The notes: generated by a model from the sequence alone, not told the origin. 11,589 nucleotides of DNA from Prevotellaceae bacterium UBA1710 (GCA_002317355.1 DCJC01000001.1:1-11589), one strand, 5' to 3'; counted from the first letter of the stretch, positions 1 through 6,806 are shown. A program made the numbers and translations.

Positions 1-53
1 CAAATGGGAAAAGTTGGGTTAAAATATCTGATAATCCCCAATTTATGTGACAT

Positions 54-96
54 AAAAAAAATCCTCCCCCATCAGCAATGCTAACGAGGAAGGATT
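54..96 (-). terminator. Intrinsic terminator of the GH3 gene
   Basis: Read on the minus strand, 24 bases after the GH3 stop codon, an AATCC-type arm (88-96) pairs with its complement at 60-67, with a single bulged base. A run of seven T (54-60 on the plus strand as A) follows directly. A smaller AGC/GCT stem lies in the loop. Stem plus T-tract in the right orientation makes this a good Rho-independent terminator. Bases 1-53 show no recognisable feature. Confidence 0.72.
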
Positions 97-119
97 ATGC
101 TATAAATAATTCTAAAGAA

Positions 120-3062
120 TTACTTCACCACGAAATCAAGTGTCTGGAGATCCTTGTCAAGTGAAGAACTTCCATAGAGAATCTGGTACTTACCAGAGCG
201 AGTAGAGAGTTCATCGATTGAAGGATCATAGTACTCGAATGATTCACCATCAAGAGTGATAACAGCCTTTGCAGTCTCACCAGCAGCAAGCTTCACCTTC
301 TGGAAACCCTTGAGTGACTTGATAGGAGCATCAGCATAATCGAGTGCCTTAACATATACCTGTACGATTTCCTCACCCTCACGGCTACCAGTGTTGGTAA
401 CAGGGATAGTGATTGTAATCTTACCATCCTTCTTCATTGAAGTCTTAGAGAGCTTACCCTTACCATAAGAGAATGATGTGTAAGACATACCATAACCGAA
501 TGGATAGAGAGCCTCACCCTTGAAGTAACGGTATGTGCGATTCTCCATGCTATAGTCGAGGAAGTCAGGAAGATCATTGTTAGAGGTATAGAATGTTACT
601 GGGAGCTTAGCTGATGGGTTGTAGTCACCGAAGATTACATCAGCAAGTGCCTTTGCACCACCTTGACCAGGATACCAAGCTTGAATCAAAGCATCATACT
701 TATCCTCTACACTACCGAATGCGATAGCAGAACCAGAGCAGTTAACCATAACAACTGGCTTACCAGTTGAGCGCATAGCCTCAAGCAAACGCTGCTGAAC
801 CTTTGGAAGCTCGATATCAGCTTTATCACCACCCTCGCCTTCCATGCTTGCAGAGATACCACCGATTACGATAACAGCATCAGCCTGCTTAGCTTCATTA
901 ACGATATCAGTATAGTCAACAAGCTTACGCTCGCAGATATCACCACGAAGCATAGCAAAGTTTCCATCACCACGACGATACTCTACCTCGATATCGTATG
1001 TCTCACCTTCCTTTACCTGGAATGACTTATACTCTGGTTTTCTGTTGAAACCGAAACGACGAGGTGTAGGCTTTGCATCTTCTACAACCTCACCATTTAC
1101 CTTGAGGATATAACCGTTATCTGTAGAGAGTGTATATTTCATCTCACCAGTAAAGTCAGCCTTGTACTTACCAGTAATACGAACAGAGATCTTATCTGTG
1201 CTGATACCCTGAGCAAATCCCCAGCCACCGAATGTAGAGAAGTTGAGCTCATTGTAATAGCCAGTTACATCTGGTGTACCCTCAAGAGTCTTATTGTTCC
1301 AGAACTCTACGAGAGCACCCTTACCCTCATTGAAATCCTTAAGATGACTGATAGTGTTATACTCGTCAGCAAGAGTACAAGCCTTATGATAGATTACCTT
1401 AGCACCTGGAACAGCATTCTTGATACCCTCAAGAAGAGAGTGCTTATGGTTGTCTGATGGAGTACCACCGTAGTTACCGTTGAGAAGCTCTACATCATCA
1501 GCATTAGGACCTACAACTGCGATTGTCTTGATATCCTTAGAGAGAGGAAGGATGCCGTTGTTCTTAAGAAGAACCATAGATTCGCGTGCAGCCTGAGTAG
1601 CAAGATCATTGTTTGATTCGCTGCTGATTACATCTGGAGTAAGATTAGCCCATGGAAGCATATCAGCTGGATCGAACATACCAAGCTCGAAGCGTCCCAT
1701 CAAGGTCTTTCTGAGGTGCTCATCAAGAGTTGACTCCTTGATAAGTCCCTTCTGAAGTGCTTCTGTGAGAACCATGAACACCTTACCGCACTCAAGGTCT
1801 GTACCATTCAAAACAGCATCTACAGAAGCTGAGAGAGGATCCTTGTGAGTCTCGTGCTGCCCCTTGTTGTAGAAGTTATTGATAGCATCACAGTCAGTAA
1901 GCACGATAGCATCATAGTTCCACTTACGACGGAGGATATCTACGAGAAGACGGTCACTTGTACAGCATGGCTTACCCTCATAACGGTTGTAAGCACACAT
2001 CACCTCACGTACGTTTGCCTTCTTTACCAATGCTTTGAAAGCAGGAAGATATGTCTCCCAGAGGTCACGCATAGATACTGTAGCATTGTAAGAGTGACGC
2101 AATGGTTCTGGACCACTGTGTACAGCATAGTGCTTAGCACAAGCGTGAGTCTTGAAGTATTTATCATCATTACCCTGCATACCGAGAACAGTCTGAACAC
2201 CAAGCACAGCATTCATATATGGATCCTCACCGCAGGTCTCCTGACCACGTCCCCAACGAGGATCACGGAAGATATTCACGTTAGGACACCAGAAAGTAAG
2301 CTCTGGATTACCAGGATAATAGGTTACACCCATTGGTACGTTGAACACGTTGTGATCAGAACGGTTCCAGTTTGCACGAGCCTCATCAGAAACAGTAGAG
2401 AACACATCATACATCAGCTTCTCACTAAATGCAGCAGCCATACCAATTGGTTGAGGATAAACGGTATATCCACCCTGACGAACACCATGACAAGCTTCAC
2501 TCCACCAGTTGTAAGAAGGAATACCAAGACGATCGATAGAGATTGACTTGTTCATCATCAATCCAACCTTCTCTTCTGGAGTGAGAAGTGAGATGAGATT
2601 CTCCACGCGCTCAGCTCTTGGAAGACTTGGATCGAGATAAGGATACTTGTACTTGCTCTCTGCCTGAACCATAACTGAGTTTGACTCACCCACAACAGCC
2701 TTTGCAGAAAGTGCACCAAGGGTATTTCCCTCAGCATCCATGAGTTCAACACTACGGTAAGTCTTTCCCTGAGCATTGTTTGGAGAGAAAGCTACCATTA
2801 CCTCAGCTTCCTGACCTGGCTGAACAGCAGTTGTAGGATAGTGAGCTGTAATACATTCGCAACTTGCATTTGTCTTAGCAATTCTAACTGGTGCTTTTGA
2901 TACATTCTTAAACTTGAATGTATGACAAACAGTACCCTTAGCAGCATCAATAGCGCCAAAGTCCCATTCGTAACTATCAAACGACAAAGAACTCTTGTTA
3001 TCTGCAAATGCAGATGGAGCAAGAACTATAGACAGGGCTATAGAATAAAGAACTTTTTTCAT
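120..3062 (-). CDS. Secreted GH3 beta-glucosidase/beta-xylosidase with N-terminal DUF1573 domain and PA14 insert
   Basis: Hydrolyses beta-linked glucosides or xylosides from the non-reducing end; the exact sugar cannot be read from sequence. The ATG at 3062 gives MKKVLYSIAL..., a clear signal peptide with cleavage after SAFA (about residue 20); the reading frame is open 19 codons further up, but those codons do not look like a secretion signal. Product is 980 aa. Order: DUF1573-like beta domain (about 25-121, DFGAI, CEC and PGQEAEV motifs); GH3 TIM barrel (about 150-460) with the KH pair in CAKHYA and probable nucleophile Asp390 in VLTDCD; the GH3 C domain, with the likely acid/base Glu741 or Glu743 in SMEGEGGDK, interrupted by a PA14 domain (about 583-711); and an Fn3-like C-terminal domain. 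The PA14 insertion is known in GH3 enzymes such as Prevotella xylosidases; the DUF1573 fusion is uncommon. The catalytic residues look intact. No SusC/SusD genes are in the window. Confidence 0.95.
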   Translation of the reverse strand: MKKVLYSIALSIVLAPSAFADNKSSLSFDSYEWDFGAIDAAKGTVCHTFKFKNVSKAPVRIAKTNASCECITAHYPTTAVQPGQEAEVMVAFSPNNAQGKTYRSVELMDAEGNTLGALSAKAVVGESNSVMVQAESKYKYPYLDPSLPRAERVENLISLLTPEEKVGLMMNKSISIDRLGIPSYNWWSEACHGVRQGGYTVYPQPIGMAAAFSEKLMYDVFSTVSDEARANWNRSDHNVFNVPMGVTYYPGNPELTFWCPNVNIFRDPRWGRGQETCGEDPYMNAVLGVQTVLGMQGNDDKYFKTHACAKHYAVHSGPEPLRHSYNATVSMRDLWETYLPAFKALVKKANVREVMCAYNRYEGKPCCTSDRLLVDILRRKWNYDAIVLTDCDAINNFYNKGQHETHKDPLSASVDAVLNGTDLECGKVFMVLTEALQKGLIKESTLDEHLRKTLMGRFELGMFDPADMLPWANLTPDVISSESNNDLATQAARESMVLLKNNGILPLSKDIKTIAVVGPNADDVELLNGNYGGTPSDNHKHSLLEGIKNAVPGAKVIYHKACTLADEYNTISHLKDFNEGKGALVEFWNNKTLEGTPDVTGYYNELNFSTFGGWGFAQGISTDKISVRITGKYKADFTGEMKYTLSTDNGYILKVNGEVVEDAKPTPRRFGFNRKPEYKSFQVKEGETYDIEVEYRRGDGNFAMLRGDICERKLVDYTDIVNEAKQADAVIVIGGISASMEGEGGDKADIELPKVQQRLLEAMRSTGKPVVMVNCSGSAIAFGSVEDKYDALIQAWYPGQGGAKALADVIFGDYNPSAKLPVTFYTSNNDLPDFLDYSMENRTYRYFKGEALYPFGYGMSYTSFSYGKGKLSKTSMKKDGKITITIPVTNTGSREGEEIVQVYVKALDYADAPIKSLKGFQKVKLAAGETAKAVITLDGESFEYYDPSIDELSTRSGKYQILYGSSSLDKDLQTLDFVVK

Positions 3063-3252
3063 TAAGTTTAGTTGTAGTTTCACATTGTTATTAATAAATA
3101 TAAAATTAAAGACGTGCAATTACATTTAAGGTTTAAGATTCATATCATAAATATCGCTTTTATCCTATCTTTCATCGGATTATTAACGTCGTTTTGACTA
3201 AACGGAAGACTCATTATTCTCTTCTTCATGTTCAACACAAATCATGACTAAA

Positions 3253-3379
3253 AAATATTAATGTCCTAATTAACGTCTTAATTATCGTCTTAATTAACGT
3301 AAGCGTAAGCAAAAGCACAAACGGATATTTTTGCCTACGCACAACAATAATTCGGACATTAATTGTGACATTAATATTT
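3253..3379. repeat. Large imperfect inverted repeat with 12-bp tandem units in its left arm
   Basis: The outer 13 bp are a perfect inverted repeat (3253-3265 against 3367-3379, AAATATTAATGTC/GACATTAATATTT). Pairing continues inward through two 2x2 internal mismatches into a further 10-bp and 9-bp stem. The inner stem GCGTAAGCAAAA (3303-3314) pairs with TTTTGCCTACGC (3329-3340). The left arm contains three direct copies of a 12-bp unit TAATTAACGTCT (3267, 3279, 3291). CTAA occurs on both sides (3248-3251 and 3380-3383), possibly by chance. Confidence 0.7.
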
Positions 3380-3456
3380 CTAACAGTTGTTTATAATTCC
3401 TGCACTTGAGCATTAAATTTCAGCAAACTGACGTATTATTAAGCCATAAATAACAA

Positions 3457-3468
3457 AACTTATAAGTT
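3457..3468. promoter_or_regulatory. 12-bp perfect palindrome, candidate operator
   Basis: AACTTATAAGTT is a perfect palindrome centred about 60 bp before the predicted transcription start of the metal transporter, just ahead of its -33 element. Palindromes in AT-rich DNA arise by chance, so an operator role is only a suggestion. Confidence 0.25.
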
Positions 3469-3484
3469 ATTTAAATAATAAAAA

Positions 3485-3516
3485 TTTGGTTATATCAAAG
3501 AATTTGCTTACTTTTG
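3485..3516 (+). promoter_or_regulatory. Bacteroidota promoter for the CDF transporter
   Basis: TTTG at 3485-3488, a 20-base spacer, then TACTTTTG at 3509-3516, which matches TAnnTTTG. Transcription would begin near 3523 and give a leader of about 33 nt before the ATG at 3556. Confidence 0.8.
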
Positions 3517-3555
3517 CCATCCACAATCAAGGATAGATAAAAATCACAAATTACA

Positions 3556-4443
3556 ATGCTGTCACGAGACAAAAAGATATATAGAGTTACACTAATGGGA
3601 AGTATCGTAAATATGATACTTCTCATTTTGAAGTTTGCTGCTGGTATCTTAGGCCATTCTGCTGCTATGGTTGCAGATGCTGTTCATTCTTTGAGTGATT
3701 TCCTTACTGACATCGTGGTTATAGCTTTTGTAAGGCTTAGTAGCAAACCAGCAGACAAGGATCACGACTATGGACACGGTAAGTACGAAACCATAGCAAC
3801 ATCCATTATCGGTATGGCTCTTATTGTAGTGGCAGTAATGCTTGGTTGGAACGGAATTGATAAGATAATCTATGTAATTCAGGGTAATAAACTTGAATCT
3901 CCAGGCATTATAGCATTGGTTGCAGCAATAGTAAGTATCTTATTGAAGGAGTGGGTGTTCCGTATTACTCGCAAAGTTGCTCTTGAGGTAAACTCACAGG
4001 CTCTTGAAGCTAACGCATGGCATCATAGAAGCGATGCCCTTTCATCTGTAGGAACAACCATAGGTATTGGTGGTGCAGTAATGTTGGGAAGCAACTGGGC
4101 AGTTCTCGATCCTATAGCTGCAGTAGTGGTTAGTGTACTCATTTTTATAACAGCATTTAGACTTCTCCGACAAGCATCTGGTGAGCTGCTCGAAGAGAGT
4201 CTTCCAAAGGAAACAGAGGATAAGATAGAAGAGATTGTTTATCGTGACACATTAGTTAGGGATATCCACAATCTCCATACCCGTCGTATAGGTAGTATAA
4301 TAGCAATAGAGATGCACCTTCGACTTCCAGGATACATCACCTTAACCGAATCACATTGTCATGCTTCTGAGATAGAGAGGTCATTGCGTGATGAATTTGG
4401 TGATAATACCCACATCATGCTTCATATTGAGCCGATAAAGTAG
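3556..4443 (+). CDS. CDF-family (cation diffusion facilitator) metal efflux transporter
   Basis: An inner-membrane metal/proton antiporter of the FieF/ZitB/MamB superfamily that exports divalent metal from the cytoplasm. It is 295 aa, a normal length for the family. The membrane part covers about residues 11-205, with six predicted helices. The transport-site tetrad is visible as H44xxxD48 (AVHSLSDF) and H156xxxD160 (HHRSD). HD-HD is the arrangement found in zinc-type CDFs; FieF has DD-HD. DHDYGHGK (69-76) is the conserved cytoplasmic loop between helices 2 and 3. The C-terminal cytoplasmic domain (about 210-295) carries the metal-binding HNLHTRRIG and HIMLHIEP motifs. It is transcribed alone from the promoter at 3485-3516. 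Zinc as the main substrate is an inference from the tetrad; iron, cobalt or manganese remain possible. Confidence 0.93.
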   Translation: MLSRDKKIYRVTLMGSIVNMILLILKFAAGILGHSAAMVADAVHSLSDFLTDIVVIAFVRLSSKPADKDHDYGHGKYETIATSIIGMALIVVAVMLGWNGIDKIIYVIQGNKLESPGIIALVAAIVSILLKEWVFRITRKVALEVNSQALEANAWHHRSDALSSVGTTIGIGGAVMLGSNWAVLDPIAAVVVSVLIFITAFRLLRQASGELLEESLPKETEDKIEEIVYRDTLVRDIHNLHTRRIGSIIAIEMHLRLPGYITLTESHCHASEIERSLRDEFGDNTHIMLHIEPIK

Positions 4444-4469
4444 CGCCCGCTTTATTATATTCTTTACAG

Positions 4470-4575
4470 ATGTTGATAGATGTTCGTTTATGTTTCTCTA
4501 TGTTGAGCCTTTAGGCGACTATTTTTTTTGAAGTCGTCGCTATGCTCCTCAACATCTATGAACATTTACAAACAT
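4470..4575. repeat. Palindromic element with ATGTT motifs at exact 10-bp spacing
   Basis: ATGTT occurs at 4470, 4480, 4490 and 4500, and its complement AACAT at 4551, 4561 and 4571. Arms 4480-4507 and 4548-4575 form an imperfect 28-bp inverted repeat, with ATGTTGAG/CTCAACAT perfect at the inner end. An inner stem CGACT (4516-4520)/AGTCG (4532-4536) flanks a run of eight T. It lies 26 bp after the transporter stop codon, so it could be the 3' hairpin of that transcript, an array of protein sites, or a repeat element. The rest of the gap up to the promoter at 4671 shows nothing clear. Confidence 0.65.
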
Positions 4576-4670
4576 AGAAGATGGTTTCTTTTGTTTTCAT
4601 TTGTTTTTTAGTTAAAGTGAAAGCAAATGGATTGAACTCACGTTAAAGTTGAATTATTTTTGGAAAAAAC

Positions 4671-4701
4671 TTGGGGGATTACGATTTATTTATTATTTTT
4701 G
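4671..4701 (+). promoter_or_regulatory. Bacteroidota promoter for the small ORF/chelatase operon
   Basis: TTG at 4671-4673, a 20-base spacer, then TATTTTTG at 4694-4701, which matches TAnnTTTG. The start would be near 4708, leaving an unusually long leader of about 215 nt before the first ORF. Confidence 0.75.
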
Positions 4702-4707
4702 CACTCA

Positions 4708-4921
4708 TAAATTAGAAACGTGCACCAGCCTTAGGGCTGACTTGCACTATTTATTTCGTGCGAGCCAAAGTTTGCATTGACTTACAAAAAATAAGGGCAA
4801 GAAATAATGGTTTAAAATAAACCAAATGCCTGATAATACGTCAAATAAGTGATATATACTCCTATAAATCAGATTTCACGTGCAAGAGAAAATTGCACAA
4901 GTCTTTTAAATCACAAGCATC
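4708..4921 (+). promoter_or_regulatory. Long structured 5' leader, candidate riboregulator
   Basis: About 215 nt with no ORF longer than a few codons. A compact hairpin at 4720-4747 has outer stem GTGCA/TGCAC and inner stem AGCC/GGCT. A second hairpin pairs GTGCAA (4880-4885) with TTGCAC (4893-4898). The segment CTTGCAC (4741-4747) can also pair with GTGCGAG (4758-4764, one wobble) or perfectly with GTGCAAG (4880-4886), so its pairings are mutually exclusive. I do not recognise a known riboswitch: the cobalamin core motifs and TPP motifs are absent. Confidence 0.4.
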
Positions 4922-5086
4922 ATGAACACATATGACGTACAAATAAAAACTGATCTTGGAGAGACAATAGTGCTCCAAGTGACAGCTTCATCTGAGGTAG
5001 AGGCAGAAATGACCGCTATCTGCATGGTTGAAGGTGGTGAGGCAGGAACAGAAGGAACTGTAGTTATTGACTGCTTCACACTATAG
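4922..5086 (+). CDS. Small hypothetical protein (54 aa)
   Basis: ATG at 4922 opens a 54-codon frame ending in TAG: MNTYDVQIKT... to ...VVIDCFTL. It has no signal peptide or membrane segment and is rather acidic. The pattern of a strand (YDVQIKT), a strand (TIVLQVTA), a short helix (SSEVEAEMTAICMVEG) and a final strand (TVVIDCF) suggests a small beta-alpha-beta fold, with two Cys (34 and 51). It is the first gene after the promoter at 4671-4701, and only 20 bases separate its stop from the chelatase ATG, so the two should be co-transcribed. I do not recognise the family. There is no Shine-Dalgarno site, which is normal in this phylum. The alternative is that the frame is fortuitous within the leader, but its composition and position argue for a real gene. 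Confidence 0.6.
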   Translation: MNTYDVQIKTDLGETIVLQVTASSEVEAEMTAICMVEGGEAGTEGTVVIDCFTL

Positions 5087-5106
5087 GATGGTTATTTAAT
5101 ATTATA

Positions 5107-5916
5107 ATGAAAAAAATATTCTCTCTCTTGTTTCTATGCCTAATGACACTCTCTATGTCGGCACAGAAATCAGCAATTCTTGTTGTGCAGTTTGGCACAT
5201 CAAATGACCAAGGACGTACAGCTGCCCTTGACGTGTTATTCAGCGATATCAAATCTCGTTACTCTCAGTATGAAGTGCGTGAGGCTTACACCTCCCCTAC
5301 TATCCGTCGCATTCTTGCAAAGAAGAATGTGAAGAAAGATAGTGCTGTAGATGCCCTTCTTCGTCTTCATCTTGATGGTTACGACAAAGTGTACGTAATG
5401 CCAACATTCCTTCTCGATGGTGTTGAGATGAATATGCTTCGTGATGATGTACGCTCTGTATCTCAGTTCTTTAAGGAAATTAATGTTGGCAATCCCGTAT
5501 TATATCGTCTCGAGGATTTCCATGCAGTTGCCGATTTGCTTACACAACAGCCAGTTGCAAAGAAAGAGGCTGTGATGTTCGTAGGACATGGTAATGAATA
5601 CGCAAGTTCTGGTGCCTACACTATGCTCAGTCAGATAATGCAGCAGAAAGGCAGCTATTTCGTTGGTACTATTGAGGGATGGCCAGATTTAGAGGCTTCT
5701 GTCTCTTTGGTTGATCCAAAGCTTTATAAGCAGGTTAATGTAATTCCTCTTCTTCTTGCAAGTGGTGTTCATGTACGTGAGGATATTGATGGTGAATGGC
5801 GTCCAGCCTTCGAGAAGAAAGGTTTCAAGGTGAATGTTTCTTTCAAGGGCTTAGGAGAAGATAAAGCCTTCCGCGAGTTCATCATCAAGCATCTCGACGA
5901 ACTCCTTAAGAAATAG
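5107..5916 (+). CDS. Exported CbiK-type sirohydrochlorin cobaltochelatase family protein
   Basis: CbiK enzymes insert cobalt (or iron) into sirohydrochlorin, and periplasmic versions (CbiKp of Desulfovibrio) are linked to heme or metal handling. This 269-aa protein begins with a signal peptide (MKKIFSLLFLCLMTLSMSA, cleavage about residue 19), so it acts outside the cytoplasm. The fold markers are present: AILVVQFGTS (23-32), REAYTSPTIRR (58-68), VFVGHG-like MFVGHGNE with H161, TIEGWPDLE with E190, and LLASGVHVREDIDGEW with H222, then GLGE (248-251). H161 and H222 correspond to the two metal-binding His of CbiK; the usual GDHA of the second site reads GVHV here. It shares a promoter and leader with the small upstream ORF. 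No cobalamin genes are nearby, so a role in heme, iron or metallophore handling is as likely as B12 synthesis. Confidence 0.88.
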   Translation: MKKIFSLLFLCLMTLSMSAQKSAILVVQFGTSNDQGRTAALDVLFSDIKSRYSQYEVREAYTSPTIRRILAKKNVKKDSAVDALLRLHLDGYDKVYVMPTFLLDGVEMNMLRDDVRSVSQFFKEINVGNPVLYRLEDFHAVADLLTQQPVAKKEAVMFVGHGNEYASSGAYTMLSQIMQQKGSYFVGTIEGWPDLEASVSLVDPKLYKQVNVIPLLLASGVHVREDIDGEWRPAFEKKGFKVNVSFKGLGEDKAFREFIIKHLDELLKK

Positions 5917-5939
5917 TTTCCATAACCCTTCGTTATGCC

Positions 5940-6011
5940 AAGGGGGTAAACTCAGTGAAGCTCCGTTCCATGTCTGCTTAAAAAGCGGACCTTCACTGAG
6001 TTTACCCCCTT
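5940..6011 (+). terminator. Long hairpin after the chelatase gene, probable terminator
   Basis: Two 21-base arms (5940-5960 and 5991-6011) are perfect reverse complements, rich in G/C at the base (AAGGGGG/CCCCCTT). Inside, GTCTGCTT (5972-5979) pairs with AAGCGGAC (5983-5990) to stack a second stem after an 11-base bulge. The right arm ends in TT followed by two more T, a short U-tract on the plus strand. It sits 24 bases after the stop codon. The length and perfection exceed what termination needs. Confidence 0.55.
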
Positions 6012-6049
6012 TTCATATAGGAAGATCAAAAGAGCTATGGCGAAGTAGC

Positions 6050-6349
6050 TTACCAGCTACCACCGCCTCCTCCTCATCCGCCACCACCAGAGAAGCCGCC
6101 TCCACCTCCACCACTACTAAATCCACCGCTACTGCTTGGTGGATTATGACTTATGGATCTGATATGACTAGTGATGGTGTCGTTCAGATTTTCTACCACA
6201 TGACCAGTGAAGTTATGCGTTGAGAAACCATCTGATGGTGTGTACCAATCAGGTTTCTCCACTCTGATGCTCTTGAATTTCCTACTCCACTCGTCTGCAA
6301 GCTCGAACACCATAGCAGAAAGCAGAAAAAAGTCTTTCCAAAGATGCAT
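6050..6349 (-). pseudogene. C-terminal remnant of a DUF2207-type membrane protein with Gly-rich tail
   Basis: A 91-codon frame (6074-6349) starts MHLWKDFFLLSAMVFELADEW, like the segment near the C-terminus of DUF2207 membrane proteins (pattern LPYAxxxGxxxxWxxxF, then W), and ends in a Ser/Gly tail GGFSSGGGGGGFSGGGG. A TGA at 6074-6076 stops the frame, but the same frame goes on as GGGGGSW and then TAA (6050-6052), the ending usual for such tails. One base change, GGA to TGA, would explain the stop. The signal peptide, large extracellular domain and first membrane segments of the family (normally about 600 aa) are absent. The terminator of the neighbouring DUF805 gene abuts the ATG, so no transcription is expected. 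Family assignment rests on motif memory; a TPM/YgcG-type tail is the alternative. Confidence 0.55.
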
Positions 6350-6350
6350 T

Positions 6351-6388
6351 AAAAAAAGTTACCATTACGACTTAGCGCAATGGTAACT
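6351..6388 (-). terminator. Intrinsic terminator of the DUF805 gene
   Basis: On the minus strand a perfect 10-bp stem (AGTTACCATT at 6357-6366 against AATGGTAACT at 6379-6388) with a 12-base loop is followed by seven T (6351-6357 on the plus strand as A). It lies 25 bases after the DUF805 stop codon and ends within two bases of the ATG of the pseudogene. Confidence 0.85.
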
Positions 6389-6413
6389 CCACATTAAAAT
6401 ATTTTATAGGATA

Positions 6414-6755
6414 TTAAGCCTGCTTTGGACCAAACTCATTGTCCTCAACACTTGGCTGAACCATCCAGTAGATAACGATGAGACCAACGAATGGCACACA
6501 AGCAAGAAGAAGCATAATGCCCTTCTTACCCATATCATGAAGACGACGAACTGCAACAGCGAGACCAGGAACCAATAATCCCAAGCTAACAACCGTGCTA
6601 AGAACTTGAATGCCGATAACTCCATCAATAACCATTGCTACAATGCTCAGCAAGAGGTTGAAAAGAACGAAATACCAATACTCAGAACGAGTTGCGCGTC
6701 CTGAAAATGTTGCATACTTTGCAATACATGTCTTTACAGATTCTGCGAATGTCAT
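6414..6755 (-). CDS. DUF805 family small membrane protein
   Basis: A 113-aa inner-membrane protein of the DUF805 (YhaH-like) family, whose molecular role is unknown. Signatures visible: FSGRATRSEYW (17-27) at the N-terminal membrane entry, VRRLHDMGKKG (69-79), and the terminal NEFG (106-109). About three hydrophobic segments lie at 28-46, 50-68 and 79-99, with a short cytoplasmic N-terminus. Length is typical. It is a single-gene unit with its own promoter (6807-6838) and terminator (6351-6388), divergent from the membrane-protein pair at 6885. Members of this family often neighbour other short membrane proteins such as DUF2752, as here. The ATG at 6755 lies about 45 nt after the predicted transcription start. 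Confidence 0.92.
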   Translation of the reverse strand: MTFAESVKTCIAKYATFSGRATRSEYWYFVLFNLLLSIVAMVIDGVIGIQVLSTVVSLGLLVPGLAVAVRRLHDMGKKGIMLLLACVPFVGLIVIYWMVQPSVEDNEFGPKQA

Positions 6756-6806
6756 AAAATTTGAAATTTAAATGTTAAAATTATAATATTAAGTCTTTAT
6801 CGGCAA

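Larger units (their letters stand above)
3063..3555. other. Gene-free divergent intergenic region (493 bp)
   Basis: No coding frame of note. It holds an inverted repeat at 3253-3379, a 12-bp palindrome at 3457-3468 and the promoter of the metal transporter at 3485-3516. I found no TAnnTTTG promoter on the minus strand for the GH3 gene, so that gene may depend on another sigma factor or an activator, or have a degenerate promoter. Confidence 0.6.

Noticed and set aside
1845..2546. A 233-codon open frame on the plus strand, opposite the GH3 gene
   Set aside because: It is the antisense shadow of a strongly coding GH3 region and its translation is low-complexity with no recognisable domain.
3248..3383. 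CTAA flanks of the inverted repeat as a transposon target duplication
   Set aside because: Only four bases match and the left copy is one base away from the arm; too little to claim a mobile element.
4708..4921. Cobalamin, TPP or SAM riboswitch in the leader
   Set aside because: The conserved core sequences of these classes are not visible; CCTGATAAT resembles part of a TPP motif by chance, without the rest.
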